From Antennarius striatus (Eukaryota; Chordata; Actinopteri; Lophiiformes; Antennariidae): a DNA stretch of 64,000 nucleotides. The notes under the pieces were generated by a model. It saw nothing but the letters and a program-made list of their open reading frames with translations, had not been told where the DNA came from and did not search any database. Both the position numbers and the translations under genes were made by a program. Position 1 is the first letter of the stretch. Each line of letters begins with the position of its first letter. The stretch covers positions 24,650,001-24,714,000 of the forward strand of contig NC_090779.1 in assembly GCF_040054535.1 (NCBI RefSeq), in the 5' to 3' direction. Below are positions 1 through 13,497 of the stretch, piece after piece.

Positions 1-2005
1 TGTGATGGAGAGCGAGGAAACAAATCCGGGTCGAATAAATCTGGTCTGACATCTGGATTTCTGGGGATGAATTTGTTGTATTTGTGAAAACTGATTGAAT
101 TTATTTGATCTTTTTGATTTGATTTTCTTTGAATGGAGACAAAGTTCCAACGTCGACTCCGTTTAACGACGTTAGAAGCTCTAAAACGCTCAACATGAAC
201 CCACCAGAATGGCGTGTTTGTGTGTTTGGAGGTGGGAATAACATCCCACGGGGTGTTGGCTTGGCTTTAGTCGGCGATGCAGGAACGGGTCAGAACCGGT
301 GCGGCGCTGACCTCGCTAACGAACATTCGCCGCCTTTGAACTGGACGACTTGATGAGGAGCAGCTGTGTTGTCGGCATCGGCTTCAAAGAACCCCCAAAA
401 AACAGGGTTCAGTTTGCCCGTTCGCTACCGGCGCGCCCTGAAAAAGTCCTTTTATTAATAAACCTCTGATGCAAATTTGGTTCACCTTTCACAGCTAAAA
501 AATCTCATGCATACATCCACGGCAACATGATTAATAATCTCATTATAAGGAATCAGTCGGAGGCGACGGCGGATATTGTGATGCTGTAGCTGATAGCAGG
601 ACGGCTAATTTCCATTACTGGCGTTTTCATATTTACATTCCCAGTGAAACTTTTATCCAGCTCCAGCTATCGGTGAGCTGGAGCCGGATAAACAATCCCC
701 CCCTTCCATACACACACAAGACCAAATGGAGCCATACAGGCCCAAACTGGTTTAACTGGGGACCAACTGGAACCCCTAAAGGACACCCTGCGCACACTGA
801 TATTAAACCACCTCCTGTCTGTATTACCTTTTCCCATGCTCTTACAGGTTGTTTAACCCTATGATCACGCCCCCGTGATCAGATCACATGATGTTTTTAA
901 ACCATTTGACAGTACTTGACAGTATAGATGTGAAACTGTGTTCCGGTTTTCATTCGGAGCCGACTAACCCTGGAAAACCGGAGATATGGTCGTTTACATT
1001 TGATCTAAAAAAAGCGGTTCAAACGGATGCTTATCGGCAGACGGCAGACGCCGTGTTTCTGTCCTTGTAGGCGCCATCGTACAAGTGGGGGATGCATTTA
1101 TTCACGTAATTCGAACAAGTCTCGCGATTCACGCATTTTGTCACGTGATGCAAACATGTCTCGCAATTTGTGCATTTCACGTTGCGCTGTGTCTCATTTT
1201 GAAAAACTCATATAGTTAACATATAGCTATGTTAGAAGCCTATGGCAAACTCTTTTGAGTTCAAAGTCAAATTGATGAGCATGTTTTTGGTTTTTATCTG
1301 CAATAAAATACAATTTTTCCATTTTTTAATTTGACTGTGTGTGTCTATTTTGCCCTAATATGTCAATACAGTAAGTTATATGGAAATAAAAACTCTTCAT
1401 CTCTTCATATAGCAGAAGTTGTGCTGAAGATAAACATACCAAGCATGGGTATGTTGTTATTGAGCACATTCAAACGCTGAACATTTTTTAAAAAAATGAA
1501 GCATTAACACCAGAGTCTTCTGAATAAAATCATTAAACCACGGTTCATACCTACAGAGACTACCTTTGATCCATATGCACAGGTAGTTTGCATACATTTG
1601 ATGCACGTTCCACATGTTTTACATACAGTTAGCTTCTGTAGCATCAGGGATTAATAAACCTGACTGCAACGAGGCCACAATTCTTTTAACAAGGACAAAT
1701 ATAGCTGATTTTTCTTTCTTCCATCCAAATAGTACAACAAAGTGAAACCATGAAAACATCAACTAAATTAGCAGTCCAGAGCGCTGGCCTTGTTTTATAG
1801 TTTTATCTTAATTTAATTGCAGCCACATAATCAGCGGAGTCGTTTCCTCGCCCTTGACTCATGAGGATCTGTTCTTTCTAAAGGTTTTATTTTATTGAGG
1901 AATATCTTATGATAAAAGGATTATAGATATAAGGGAATGACTTTTTTTTTTTTAATGGTCGAGCAATAAACACACAACAAGATAGCAAATTAGTGCAAAA
2001 CCCAG

Positions 2006-2054
<49 letters not shown>

Positions 2055-3135
2055 ACTGAAAGTGGAAATATCTCTTGTTCTCGGTGGGCGTAATGGTTCA
2101 TTATGATCATCAAGAGGAGCACAGCGAGAGCTCGACGGAAATGACAGATACAAAATAATCATCCCAAAAGTGCTTCAGAGACACACAACAGAATACCAAA
2201 GCCTCTAATGACTGTGAGTGATGCAGAGGAAGACTCACGATTCCTCTTCAACGTCCTTTTGTTGGTGAAGACATTTGAAGCCGCGCCATCGACTCCGTTG
2301 TCGCTTCTAAACACATTCCCGGATGGATTTGCTTGCCTTATTTTTTTTTTTTTTTTTTTTTTTGAGCGAACATTTTCTAATTGCAGAAATAGACACATGC
2401 TGTCTCTTTTCAGTGGCACTGAATTCATGGATTAGATGTTAATCATCCTATTTAAAGGCAATGAAAATAGACTTTTTCACCAAGACTTACTCATATATAA
2501 ATAAACGATTAAAAAAAAAAAAAAGAGTGTGAGACTAAACCTGCCTGAGAAGAAGCCTCTTAAGGCTATCTGACAGATCGACAGCATCATCGACTGGAAT
2601 CGGATTCCAGTCAAGCCCTTTCTGGAAAGTCCTTATTAGCCGTAACCAAGACAAGAGCTTCTCTCCCAAACGGAGAAGTCTCTACATAAAACAAGGAATT
2701 CCCCAACAGTGGGATCAAACTTCCATGTTGGTCTCTCAGTCGACCAACACTGCTGATTTTTTTAAGTGAATAATGTAAAATCGATGGTGTCGCTGCAAAA
2801 CCAACCCCAGCCTGGTGTCAGTGTAGATCTGGGTCACTATCCCCAAGTGGTTCCTGCTGCTTTCATTAAACATTAACTGTGTCTAAGTATATTTCTATGT
2901 CTCTGTCTCTTGAAACCACAGATGATTTCCACTCGGTGGGGAAATTTAGATGCACCCATTAATATATCTTCTCTCAGCTGCCGCAGTCACAGGTTTTTAC
3001 AGGGTAAACATGCATCAACTTTCTGGTTGGTTGTCTTTTTTGTATAACCTTCCTTTAGTACCAATAATTGCAAAATTCTAAGTTATACCGAGTAATGTGA
3101 TGCAAATAAAGGAAGAAGATAAATTGGTATCTCAC
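1..3135 (-). other. syt9 intron 4 (incomplete)
   Basis: This is the sequence downstream of the last visible syt9 donor. No C2B exon is recognisable on either strand, so the intron continues past the window edge. It holds an (AC)n microsatellite at 2011-2050, a poly-T run at about 2340-2363 and short A-rich tracts. Nothing else was recognised. Confidence 0.6.
2011..2050. repeat. (AC)n microsatellite
   Basis: Forty nucleotides of pure AC in syt9 intron 4. Confidence 0.95.
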
Positions 3136-6100
3136 CGAGGTGACGTATTGGATGTCCCGACAGAGCTTTGTCTCCCGCGGGAAGTCGGCGAGATCAAGGA
3201 AGTTGTCTACCACCACTTGGCCGATCAAATCGTGGCGGGAAAACCTGTCGAAGTCGTAGACGCTGAAGTGCAGCTTGCGACTGGGTAGCTCCGCGTACGC
3301 AACAGGAAAGAGAAAGACCTCGTCGAACACCGGGTTCAGTGTCTTGCGGTGCACCTTGGTCTGGTGCTTGGTTTTGCGGTCAGGCAGTAGGTAGATCTTG
3401 ACGTAAGGATCGGAGGTTCCTGAGAAGTCCTTGGCAGGGAGGTCGTGGGCTTTGTGGATCTTCACGATCAGCTGCTCAAGGTCAAAGTCAAACTTCAGCA
3501 CGAAATTGAGGCGTCCGCAGCTGTCGGAGCGCCGGCCGTCTTCGGCGTCCACGGAGCGCTGCTTGTAGAGTTCTGGTTTGATTCGGCCCAAACCCGACAG
3601 AGACTCCTGGCGCTGAAACTGAGCAGGGTTGAAGTCCGGATTGGACAAGTTCAGCTGACGACGGATGGAGTTGTGCCTATAGAACAACGGTTTCATCAGA
3701 TTAGACCAACGCTTTCATCAACAATGTTCCTTGTCTCGTTTTTTTGGACTATAAGGCAACAACTAAAACCATTAGCTCCACATTTGTGTCGACAATGTAC
3801 CTCCACGCAATCAGGGTCACGTGTGACTCACCAACACCAAACGATTGATCGGTACTTTGATGGATTGGCGTGAACTGACCGTACAGAGGAGGTGGGCTCG
3901 GTGATCTGTCTCTGGACTCGGTCCCTGGCCAGAGTGTGGACCTGGTTCTTCTCCACCTTGGTTTGGGTCTCCAGAGGGATGTCAGGTGATGTGTGGCTTA
4001 TCTTCAGGGCTGACTCTGGGACAGCCACAGCCGGGAGGGGCCCCGAAGGCTCCTTCACACAGCCGTCCTCGCTGTACTCCCTTTCCTCCCCATCCACCTG
4101 CACAAGCAGACACATCGCATTTCTGGAAAGGCTTGATGGCGACGGAGGAACGGATGCATTTTTTAGCAGCGGCGACGCCGCGCCTCATTAAAGCCGTTCA
4201 TTTTTATTCATTACTTTCACTCTTTTACCTCGATTAGGACAGGCTGTTCGTCTCCTCCCAGGAAGTGCGCCCCCTTCAGGACGTCTGGGAGGAAACGGCC
4301 ACTCAGCGGCACCCAGCACAACTTCCATGACACGAAAAGGGAGACGCTGAAGAGAGCCAGACCACAAGTGGTGACCAACAGGGACAACAGGCTCACGGAG
4401 ACATCTAGAGATGGACGAGAGGAAGACGAAACAGTAAACACAGCTTCGCCACAGAAAGATGCTGGCTCAGCACACTTGGCTCCCAAGGGAGGACAGACGG
4501 CGTTTGTTCAGATTGCTAAATGAGCAAGAAAAATATTACAATCCATCATTGGAGGCCAAAATTGAAGAAAGAAAATGTAGGATTTAATAATTGATGACGA
4601 TGAGGTGCTAAAAGGTAGTGGTTTGATGGTAGCCAGAGGTGACGCCCCAAATAATAAGTATTTCATTTTTAAAATAGATTCCAGCACATGGTGTCCAAAA
4701 TAAAGACAATCAAAGAATAATGTAACTGCTTGTTAATCTAGTTATTTTTTTATTTATTGCGTAGGGATTACGGGACAAGGTAAAAACAGAAATTAAATAT
4801 TAGCTTTAACAGAAACTGTTGGCAAAAAATGTGGCTAGCTCTGTTCTGATCTCAACCATCTTAAGATAAATGGATGTAAACGTGAAATGAAACCCAAAAA
4901 TTGGTAAAAAAAAAAAAAAAAAGCTTAAATACTACCCAGTTGAGTATAATTGTGTAAGATTTGCTTCTCTGTATCTTGGTTTATTGTTTTTGAAGGAAAA
5001 CATCCTGACGCGGTGTCATATTTTAATAAAAGGGTAGTATTGGTCAAATACTCAAAGCCTGAATACGTTGCAAAGCTTTGTGTTCAATGTAAGCAAATAA
5101 TTAGAGCACAGTCAGCGCTAAGGTTTGTGAAATGATGCAGGTAGGGCAGAGCACCAGCTGGGACCAACACAAAGCAGAGCGAGTGTTACTCGACACAGTG
5201 GCGCTGGCTCGCCTTCTCAGCTGGCACCCGCAGAGATCCTGCAGATTGTTCCACCGTACCCTGGTTCTAATGTGCCAAAAAGATGATGCATCGGTTTCAT
5301 GCAAAAACAAAAATACTCTACAGTCAAGTATTCAGCTTTTCTGTGTGGATAATACGACTCGGACCAGGTCACCCCCTGGGAATAATTAGGCTTTACATTT
5401 CTAGTTCATTTTGGGTTTTTGGTCAGAAGCCAAACTTTTCTTTCAAGACAGCTTTGAAACTTCTGAGATTGGAGTTAGAAAGCCGACCTATGCCTCTCGT
5501 CTCGTCTCGTCTCGTCTCCTAGGTTCGTCCCTTTTGAAGCTCAGACGACCCGGCGGCTTCTTTCAAACACCTCGTTGGAGTCTTTTCTGAGCCAACAGGG
5601 TCTCTCTGCAATCAAGGCCTGGAAGCTGTACAGCTGGAACGGCTAAGTAGATGCAAGAGAGCTGATAATCAATACGCTCATTCGTCAATAAAGGAAGTCT
5701 GCAATTATCATTTTTTAAAAATGTTAGAGGTTCTGATTGGTGTAATTATCTGTGGTGAGGTCGCTTGAATATGCATGAAGGAGTGACTGGTAGAAGCTTA
5801 CATAAAATCTAAATGGCCAATAAAGCAGTAAGTTTCCTCCATGATTTATAGTTTGGCATTTTTGGGACAAATAAAGGGACGATTATATGTCCATCAGAAA
5901 TTGTTTGGCTTCTATTCGAGAAGAAATTATAATGAATGTTCATATTTAAAGGTCAGGAAAAAACTAAGAGACTTCTCAGAATTAATTTTTTTCCAACATT
6001 TTTGCATGATTAACAGTCATTTCTGGTTGTAGTTACTTTTAAGGTACTGGTTCTATTACCCTTGTTAAATATGATTTGGGTCAGATGATCTGCCATTCAT

Positions 6101-9100
6101 ACAGAAACGCTGATTTAAGAGAAAGACCCTGAACTGGGAGTTAAAGTGCAACGACAAAACAAAGCAATCCTCTACCTGTTGCCTTGACTCTTTCCGCAGA
6201 ATACATTTTAAATCAGCATTAATGGGGTTTTTAACTTTTTCAGATATATCACTGACACGTCCTTCGTAGGTGGAATTATTTCCAATGCCTTCAAAACAGC
6301 AGCGGTGAAACCTTTACTGACTTTGTAACAGACCTTTATCAGACGCGTCTTGTCTAATCAAGCTACTTTAATTCATAGTTGACTGAATGGAAAACAACCT
6401 GTCAGAAACTTTTTAATCAGGTTTCAGGGCTAAAAGTACAGAAGGAGTTTTCATGCAGCTGCAAATTAAATCCTCTGATTGAAATAAGGATCAAGAGTTT
6501 GGAGTTTGCTTTCTTCTAAAGGAGGCGAGGCCTCAGCCTCATTCAGTAGTGATCAAGTACGGAATAAAACCACTGTGATTGCTATTAAACTCGTATTTTG
6601 AAGTGTGATTACTGGGTTTTGGAATTTGTTGAATTCACAAAGTGTGGGTTGTTGTTTTTTTACATTTATCAGGAAATATTTAGAGAGCCCAAAGTCATTA
6701 TCCTGAAATAAAGCGACAGTGTCGATGCATTATTTGGCAGCCTGGAGGTTCTTATGATAATTTTAGGAGACTGCATGAGAACTTGGAGTCATTATTCTGT
6801 CTGTTTTGGACATCCGTGCATCGTCTGCTTAGAAATAAACAAGGGAGACAAGTCAAGCCATAGAATTCTCGTCTTTTATATGTTCAGATATTGAGCGGAG
6901 TGTAGCGAGACAGACATGTGGACCGTTGAAAACAGCGCTGGTTGTCCCTTAAAGGCTGTAGATTTCTAAGGGCATCAGTCCTTCAGACACCGCAAGAGAA
7001 TTAATGAACTGAACAAGCTTTTCATTCTGCTGTATAAATGCTCTCTGGACGGCAAATAAATAATTGACGCAGAACAAGGTTTCCATTAATTGATTTGAAA
7101 ATGCGATACAAGAGCTTAAATTTCGACATTTAGCATCAATCAAACACCGGAGAGATTTTCAATTCAAGTTCAACAGGGTCACCCGCTTGGAAATAGAATC
7201 TAAACTCATTTGTCGAGCATGTTTTGCAGCAGCTTGCGCTACATTAGCTCACCTGTTAGCACCCATGAGCCTGTCGTGGGTTTCAGACCCAACAAGACCA
7301 GAACTTGTTGAGATGCTTTATCCCAGTCTTGTGTCGCAGCTCCACAGATGCTAATGTGCGTCAGCTTTTAGTGCAAAAAAACACGTTCAGATGCAGCATT
7401 CGGAAAACTATTCTGCAGCAATCTTTAAGTTGGAGTTTTATGGCTGACATGTAAACAAGGTTTGCGAACGCTGTTGCTGAATTTCCACAATATAGAAGAG
7501 AAAACACCAAAAAAGATGCACATTCTCAGCTTTGAAGCGGCTCAACCAACAACCAGGAAGCACATCAGTGGCAGGGATCAGACACTGAATTTGTCAGACA
7601 TTACAAATGGATTTTCCTGATTGAAGCCCTGGAAGAGGCGTTTTTGAATCAAGCTTAAGAGGCCCAAAGCGAGCAGAGACACAGATGGCTGCTTTTATTG
7701 ATTTGGATTAAATCCCCCACTTTGATGAGGGGTTGTGCAAATCGACATCGCTTGAGGTTGACGATTATTTTTACATCGACCCTTTCGTTTGGCAGCGGCT
7801 GAAACAGGAAGAGAGCCGCGAGAATCATGTGACGCCTCCATTTCCTTGCCAGTTGTGTGTTTAATTTAGCATGTGTCTTGAGATGTCATTACTTTAATGC
7901 TGTGTTGCAGGGTTGGGACAGTTTGGAAGCAGCGCTAAGGATTTATTCATTAGCCTCTTCAAGTGTGTGTGTGTGTGTTTGTGTGTCTGTACTTCTTGCG
8001 TGTGTGATTTCCCTCCTGTGTTCTGTGTCTACAAGATTAGATGTGTTTAACCCTCATTTAAACCAGCTTAGAATGAAACCACCTTTATGCTCAGTCAAAT
8101 TAAAATGTGTATTTTTAAATCCTAAAAGCTCCAACAGACGGCTGAACTCCTGAACGCTCCAGGGTAGATACTGAAAATCTAAAAGGTTAAAAAAGAAAAA
8201 AAATCAAGAATGAAAACAGCAAAAGCAATTTTTAATTCATAGCAACGAAGTCTGAACCCTGGGAGGAAAAACATGAGCATAAAAGTTATATAAAAAATCT
8301 CTCCAATATCTTTTCAGATATTTTGCTCCTAACTGTAAATGTCGATGTGGGCTTGATGAATTCAATCCATTTAATGGACAAATTAAAGGAAGGATGAAGA
8401 CTTACTTAGTCTCTTACTTATTTTATATTTCTTGTGTCCAATAATCAAGATAAAAAATGTATACTGAACTTTTCATGATGATGCGAAGACTAAATATCGA
8501 CCATTTAAAAGATTCAGTATGGTCGACTGCCTACAGGCCGAGCTGGCGGTGTAGGAAATGAAGATATTGAGGTTCTCTAGGAGTGACCAGGTTGGATGGG
8601 ATCAGAAATGAGTTGATCAGAGAAACAGCCAAGGTGAGATGTTCTGGAGACAAATTTAGAGAGAGCAGACTCTGATGGTTTGGATTAGTCTAGAGGAGAG
8701 ATGGTGAGGATGTTGGTGAAACGGTGATGTGGATGGAGCTACCAGGAAAGAGGACTAGAGGAAGACCGAAGATAAGGTGGATGGATGAAGTGAGGAAGAC
8801 ATGAGGGCAGTTAGTGTTAGAGAGGAGGATGAAGAAGACAGGCTGACATGGAGAACGCACTGTGGAGAGGAGGAAGCTTACAAGGGGTTAAAAGACGTAA
8901 ACAGAGATTAGGGTCTGGAATGAAATGGATCGCTAAAATCAATCCACAACTAGGTTCCCGGTCGCCAGTGGAGGAAGGCTGAATGAGGCAGAATTCAATC
9001 CTGCAGATGTGAGTCAGGTCAATAACCTGGAAACAGATCTACACCCTGAGTTACGAGCACCATGACAACGCAGCTTCAGTAAGAGCTGCAATCAAATAAG

Positions 9101-12100
9101 GAAAGAAGCAGGATAGGGTCAAGTCCCTTTAGCTCTATACCACCCCCCAGGCTGTGATCCTTCTGAGGCGCTACATTGACTTGAAGAAGGCTGAGACCTC
9201 TCCTGTAGGTCTAAGCAAAGCACTCCAACCTCATGAGTATGCCCAGAACCCTAGGGAAGTTTGGTGCCAGACCTGGCACCATGTATACAGGTGACCCCAA
9301 TATACCTAGGAGGTCCATCTCCACCTTCTGGACCAGGATGGGGATGTTCCACATCCCTAGAACACATCTGGACCACCAGGGGTCTGCATTGCTTCTCCCC
9401 CACCTATCCAAAGCTGTTGAAGTCATTCAACTGGACTTTAAGAAAGTTCTTGAAGACATTTCGTCTCTCATCCAATAGACTTTTTCAGTTCAGTTCTTAA
9501 CTGAAGCAGTTGTTTTGATTTTCAGTTCTGAACTTCTTCAGTTCAGAACTGAAGACGTCTCTTGGATGAGAGACGAAACGTCTTCAAGAACTTTCTTTAA
9601 GTCCGTTGGATTGACTGAAACAGCTTCGGATAACCATGATCAGGATAACTGAGAACCTACACAGACTCCTCCACCTATGGCTCATGGTCTTACCGTTAGA
9701 CCATCGCTAGTTAGTCAGGGTACTTCCTGGATCTCCTGGTACTCTAGTCCTGGTACCTCCTGGAACTTCCTGGATCTCTTGGTATCCTAGTCCTAGTATT
9801 TCCACAATCTCCAGACACCTTAGTCCTGGTACCTCCTGGATCTCCTGGTACTTCCACAGTCTCCTGATACCTTAGTCCTCGTACCCTGTTCCTGGTACTT
9901 CCTGGAGCTCCTGATACCCCAGTCATCGTACTTCCTGGATCTCCTTGCACCTTGCTGCAGTCCCTGTACGTTCCATCTCTTTCTCATCATTGACTCCATC
10001 AACCTGAGAAGCGCCCACAGGTGGGCCTACAGTCCTGCCAGCCTCTTCAATTAACAGTTTTATTTTTGATATTTCCGTCGCCGTATCATCTCTGCGGTTT
10101 CAGGCATTAGAGGTGATGAAGGTTCATTATAGAAACATCGCTTTCACTGTTTAGTCACCGAGTCACTGACACACGCATGTCAAGGACACAAAACACGGAG
10201 TATGTTTTTCATGCGGCGATGCCAGCGCGTCCCTCTTTACTACCCAACACACCTACACACATAATAACCAGCAATTAATCCATTCTGCTGCCACAAAAGT
10301 CATCGTCAAAGCAAAGGTGGAACATCAATCGCTGCCTCTCCATCCCACTCTCAAGCTTTGCGTTTCTATTTGTGACAGTGAATCACTTTCATTCAAATTT
10401 TTGGAGCAGCTGATCCTGTGTAGGTTTGCGGGGGTGGAGCCTATCACAACCAATCACGTTCATGTATATCTAAAATATCTCCGCAGCTAAAACGATCTTC
10501 ATCAAATCCTATAAGTACTCATCTCACCAGGTTGTTTATCGCAATCAGGTCAAAATCTGTGTCACCCTTTAAAGCCCGAACCATAACATAATTGCCAGAA
10601 AAATCAAATTTTTGAAAAATAAAGTCTAATGGAACATTTAATATATATTTGTAAATATATATATACATATATATGATCTTTAATTTGTATAATTAAGGCT
10701 CAAATGAGAATTTTTTCACATGTAAAATGCAGATGCATGCGTCTGATTGTATATATCAGGTTTTTTGGGAAAAGAAATGTGAAATTTTTTATGTAGAAAG
10801 ATTAAAATCCTGAAAGGCTGAGTGAATCAAATATGATGCTTGACTTTGAAGGGTTAAAGGTTACTTTACAAACTGTCTGATATTCCAATTTGCATAAATT
10901 ATCATTTGAATTTATTATGAAAAGTGTCATGTTAGCATACTAGTGCTACACCATTAGCCTTAGCGTTGTGCGGTGAGCTTGACAGCTTGCTAAGAAGAAA
11001 CCGCTGCAGCTGGAGTGGTTGCAGATCTTAATGGCGTCCTATGAGGAAATCCTCGAGGTGAAAACATGACAAATCTGCATTTCTGGATGGCACTCCTTTA
11101 AAACCAGATGCTGACCAGGTTAATTATCGACCACAGGAGGTATAATCCTGACTTATCTTCACCAGCTTCCTCTCTGATGCTTCCTGGAGCCAGCGAGAGT
11201 CTTTGGCCACAGGCCTCTCATTAAACCCTTGGATGGACCGGTTCTTCCTCCAGGGAGCCGGGCCGGAGTGGAGTTCAATAGCCTGCAGCAGCCAAGTCAG
11301 CAGCAGGTCAATAAGAGACAATAGCTGGGGTGAAAGGTCGTGGGAGTATGTGTCTGCGGCGAAGCCGGAGGATAATGTCCTGGAAATGACTCTAAAGCCC
11401 TGAGTGTGGAGAGGAGGGATCATCGCCGGATGGATGGACTTAGAGAGGGATCGCCGCAGTGGATCGGAGGATTTCACTCCAGATGAGGGCCATTAACTTC
11501 ATCGAGCTCGTTCAATAAAACCCCCCCGAGGCTCAAACTTATCCAAACCAAATATGCAGTGTTATGTTGCCTGGCAACAACACCTTGAAAATGCAATGAA
11601 GTTTGTAATAAAACCTCGGCTATTCCCCAACATTTCATCAATCCCTCATTGGGGGTGGGGTGGGGGGTGGGGGCAGAGGAAAGAAAGCGCTGCCTGCATT
11701 TTAACATCCGGACGGATGAGATGCCCGGCAGGTATTAAAATGGGGGGGTTGGGGTGGGGTGGTGGGTGAAACCGACTGCATTCCTGACGACGCCGTCGGG
11801 CGATGTCACCTAAACGTTTCAGCCTGAAAGGGCGAGACGGGCGGGGCGGAGGTGTCGATTTCACATGTTCAATGGTGCATTCACACTCGTGAACGCACCC
11901 CCACTTCACCCACCCCTCCATACTCATTACTGGAAGTCGGTCTGCATTTCTGGAAATCCTTCCCTCTTCCTGATGCAAAGTAATCCCAACGGCACACCTT
12001 TCCTCCGGATTCTGTCAGTCAAGAATCGCAACTGATTCCTGATCTAATAACACAAACACGCCTCATAAATATCTATTAAAGCGCTGCGTCAACATTTGGG

Positions 12101-13404
12101 CGATGATGAGTTAATAGAGGATGACATAAACGCCCGAACCACAAGACACCTGTCAGTCTGCATAACGTCAGCGTCGCTCACTTTGCTTTCAGTTGGGAGG
12201 AAGCGGAAAGAGAAAAAACTCGTGAAAACACGTGAGAGCGGAGTGAAAGCATGTGAAAAGTGTGTGTCCCGTGATGAAGAACACACACTGTGTGTTTTAT
12301 GGCGGCGTCATCCATCCAGCGGCTGCAGCAGGTGCGTTCAAAAATAGAGTTACGGCAACATTTGCAAACGTAGTCACATGACGGGGCCTTCCATCAAACA
12401 GGCAAAAGTAAAGACGGCTATAGGAGAGGATGTTTTTTTGTGCAATTGGAAACTTGTGTGGAGTTTTGTGCGCTGCTGCTACTTGATGCTTATGATAAAA
12501 CATTTGAGGGGCTTTATTCTCTGGAGAGAGACGATGTTTTTTCCTAAACTTATTATTTGTGCATTAGCGGAAGATGATTTGTGAGACGGGTCGTGCAGAG
12601 AGACGGCCTCGTGATTGACGCGAACACTCTCTTCATTCCGGCAAAGTTAACGAAAGTTAATCGATGCCTCGTGCTCGGAGAGGCTGCCGGAACTCCTGTG
12701 GCCACTAGAGGGCAGCGGAGAGTTTACATCATATTCAATAAGTAAAGATTCACAATTCAAAGAGATTCCTGGTGGGAAAGAATGGCTAGAATGGACCGGT
12801 ACCACTGGAAATCACTGGGGACAAAGTAGCATTCATGCTAAGCTAGTCAAATATGCATGAACACAACAAAAGATTGGAAACTCCTCCTTGCACATGTTGT
12901 GATCTATATTCGGGCACATCTTTATCGGCTCCTTTCCCAGCTATCTTTCTTCCTTGTTAGCTTCTTAGCTCCTTTCACGTGAACTCCCTACATTGCTGTC
13001 GCCATTTTTTTTTTTTTTTACTGCTGTCAAAACTTTACAGTGTTGGTTTCCCCAACTCAAACGGCACATGGAAGTACGTTAGCATCGACGGAGCCCCCGT
13101 TTAAAATGGACGTATCGATTCACGCACAAACGGGCGAGGGCATAAATGAATAACGGACCAGCTGTGCTTCGGGCCTCCGTGCATCGCGCGTCGAAGTCAA
13201 TGTGCAGCTGGACAAGAAGCATCTAAAATCTTAATTCTACACTCAATAAAAATGTGAAAAGATTTCCCTGGAGTGACGCACTGGTGCAGATTTTTATCGC
13301 ACGCGAAACACAAAACGATTGATCCTGTTTGGATGTTTCAAACCGGATGAAAGTCCACAAACTTATCAGAGAGCAGTCGCTCCAGTTCCCCTCCACAATG
13401 TGTG

Positions 13405-13497
<93 letters not shown>

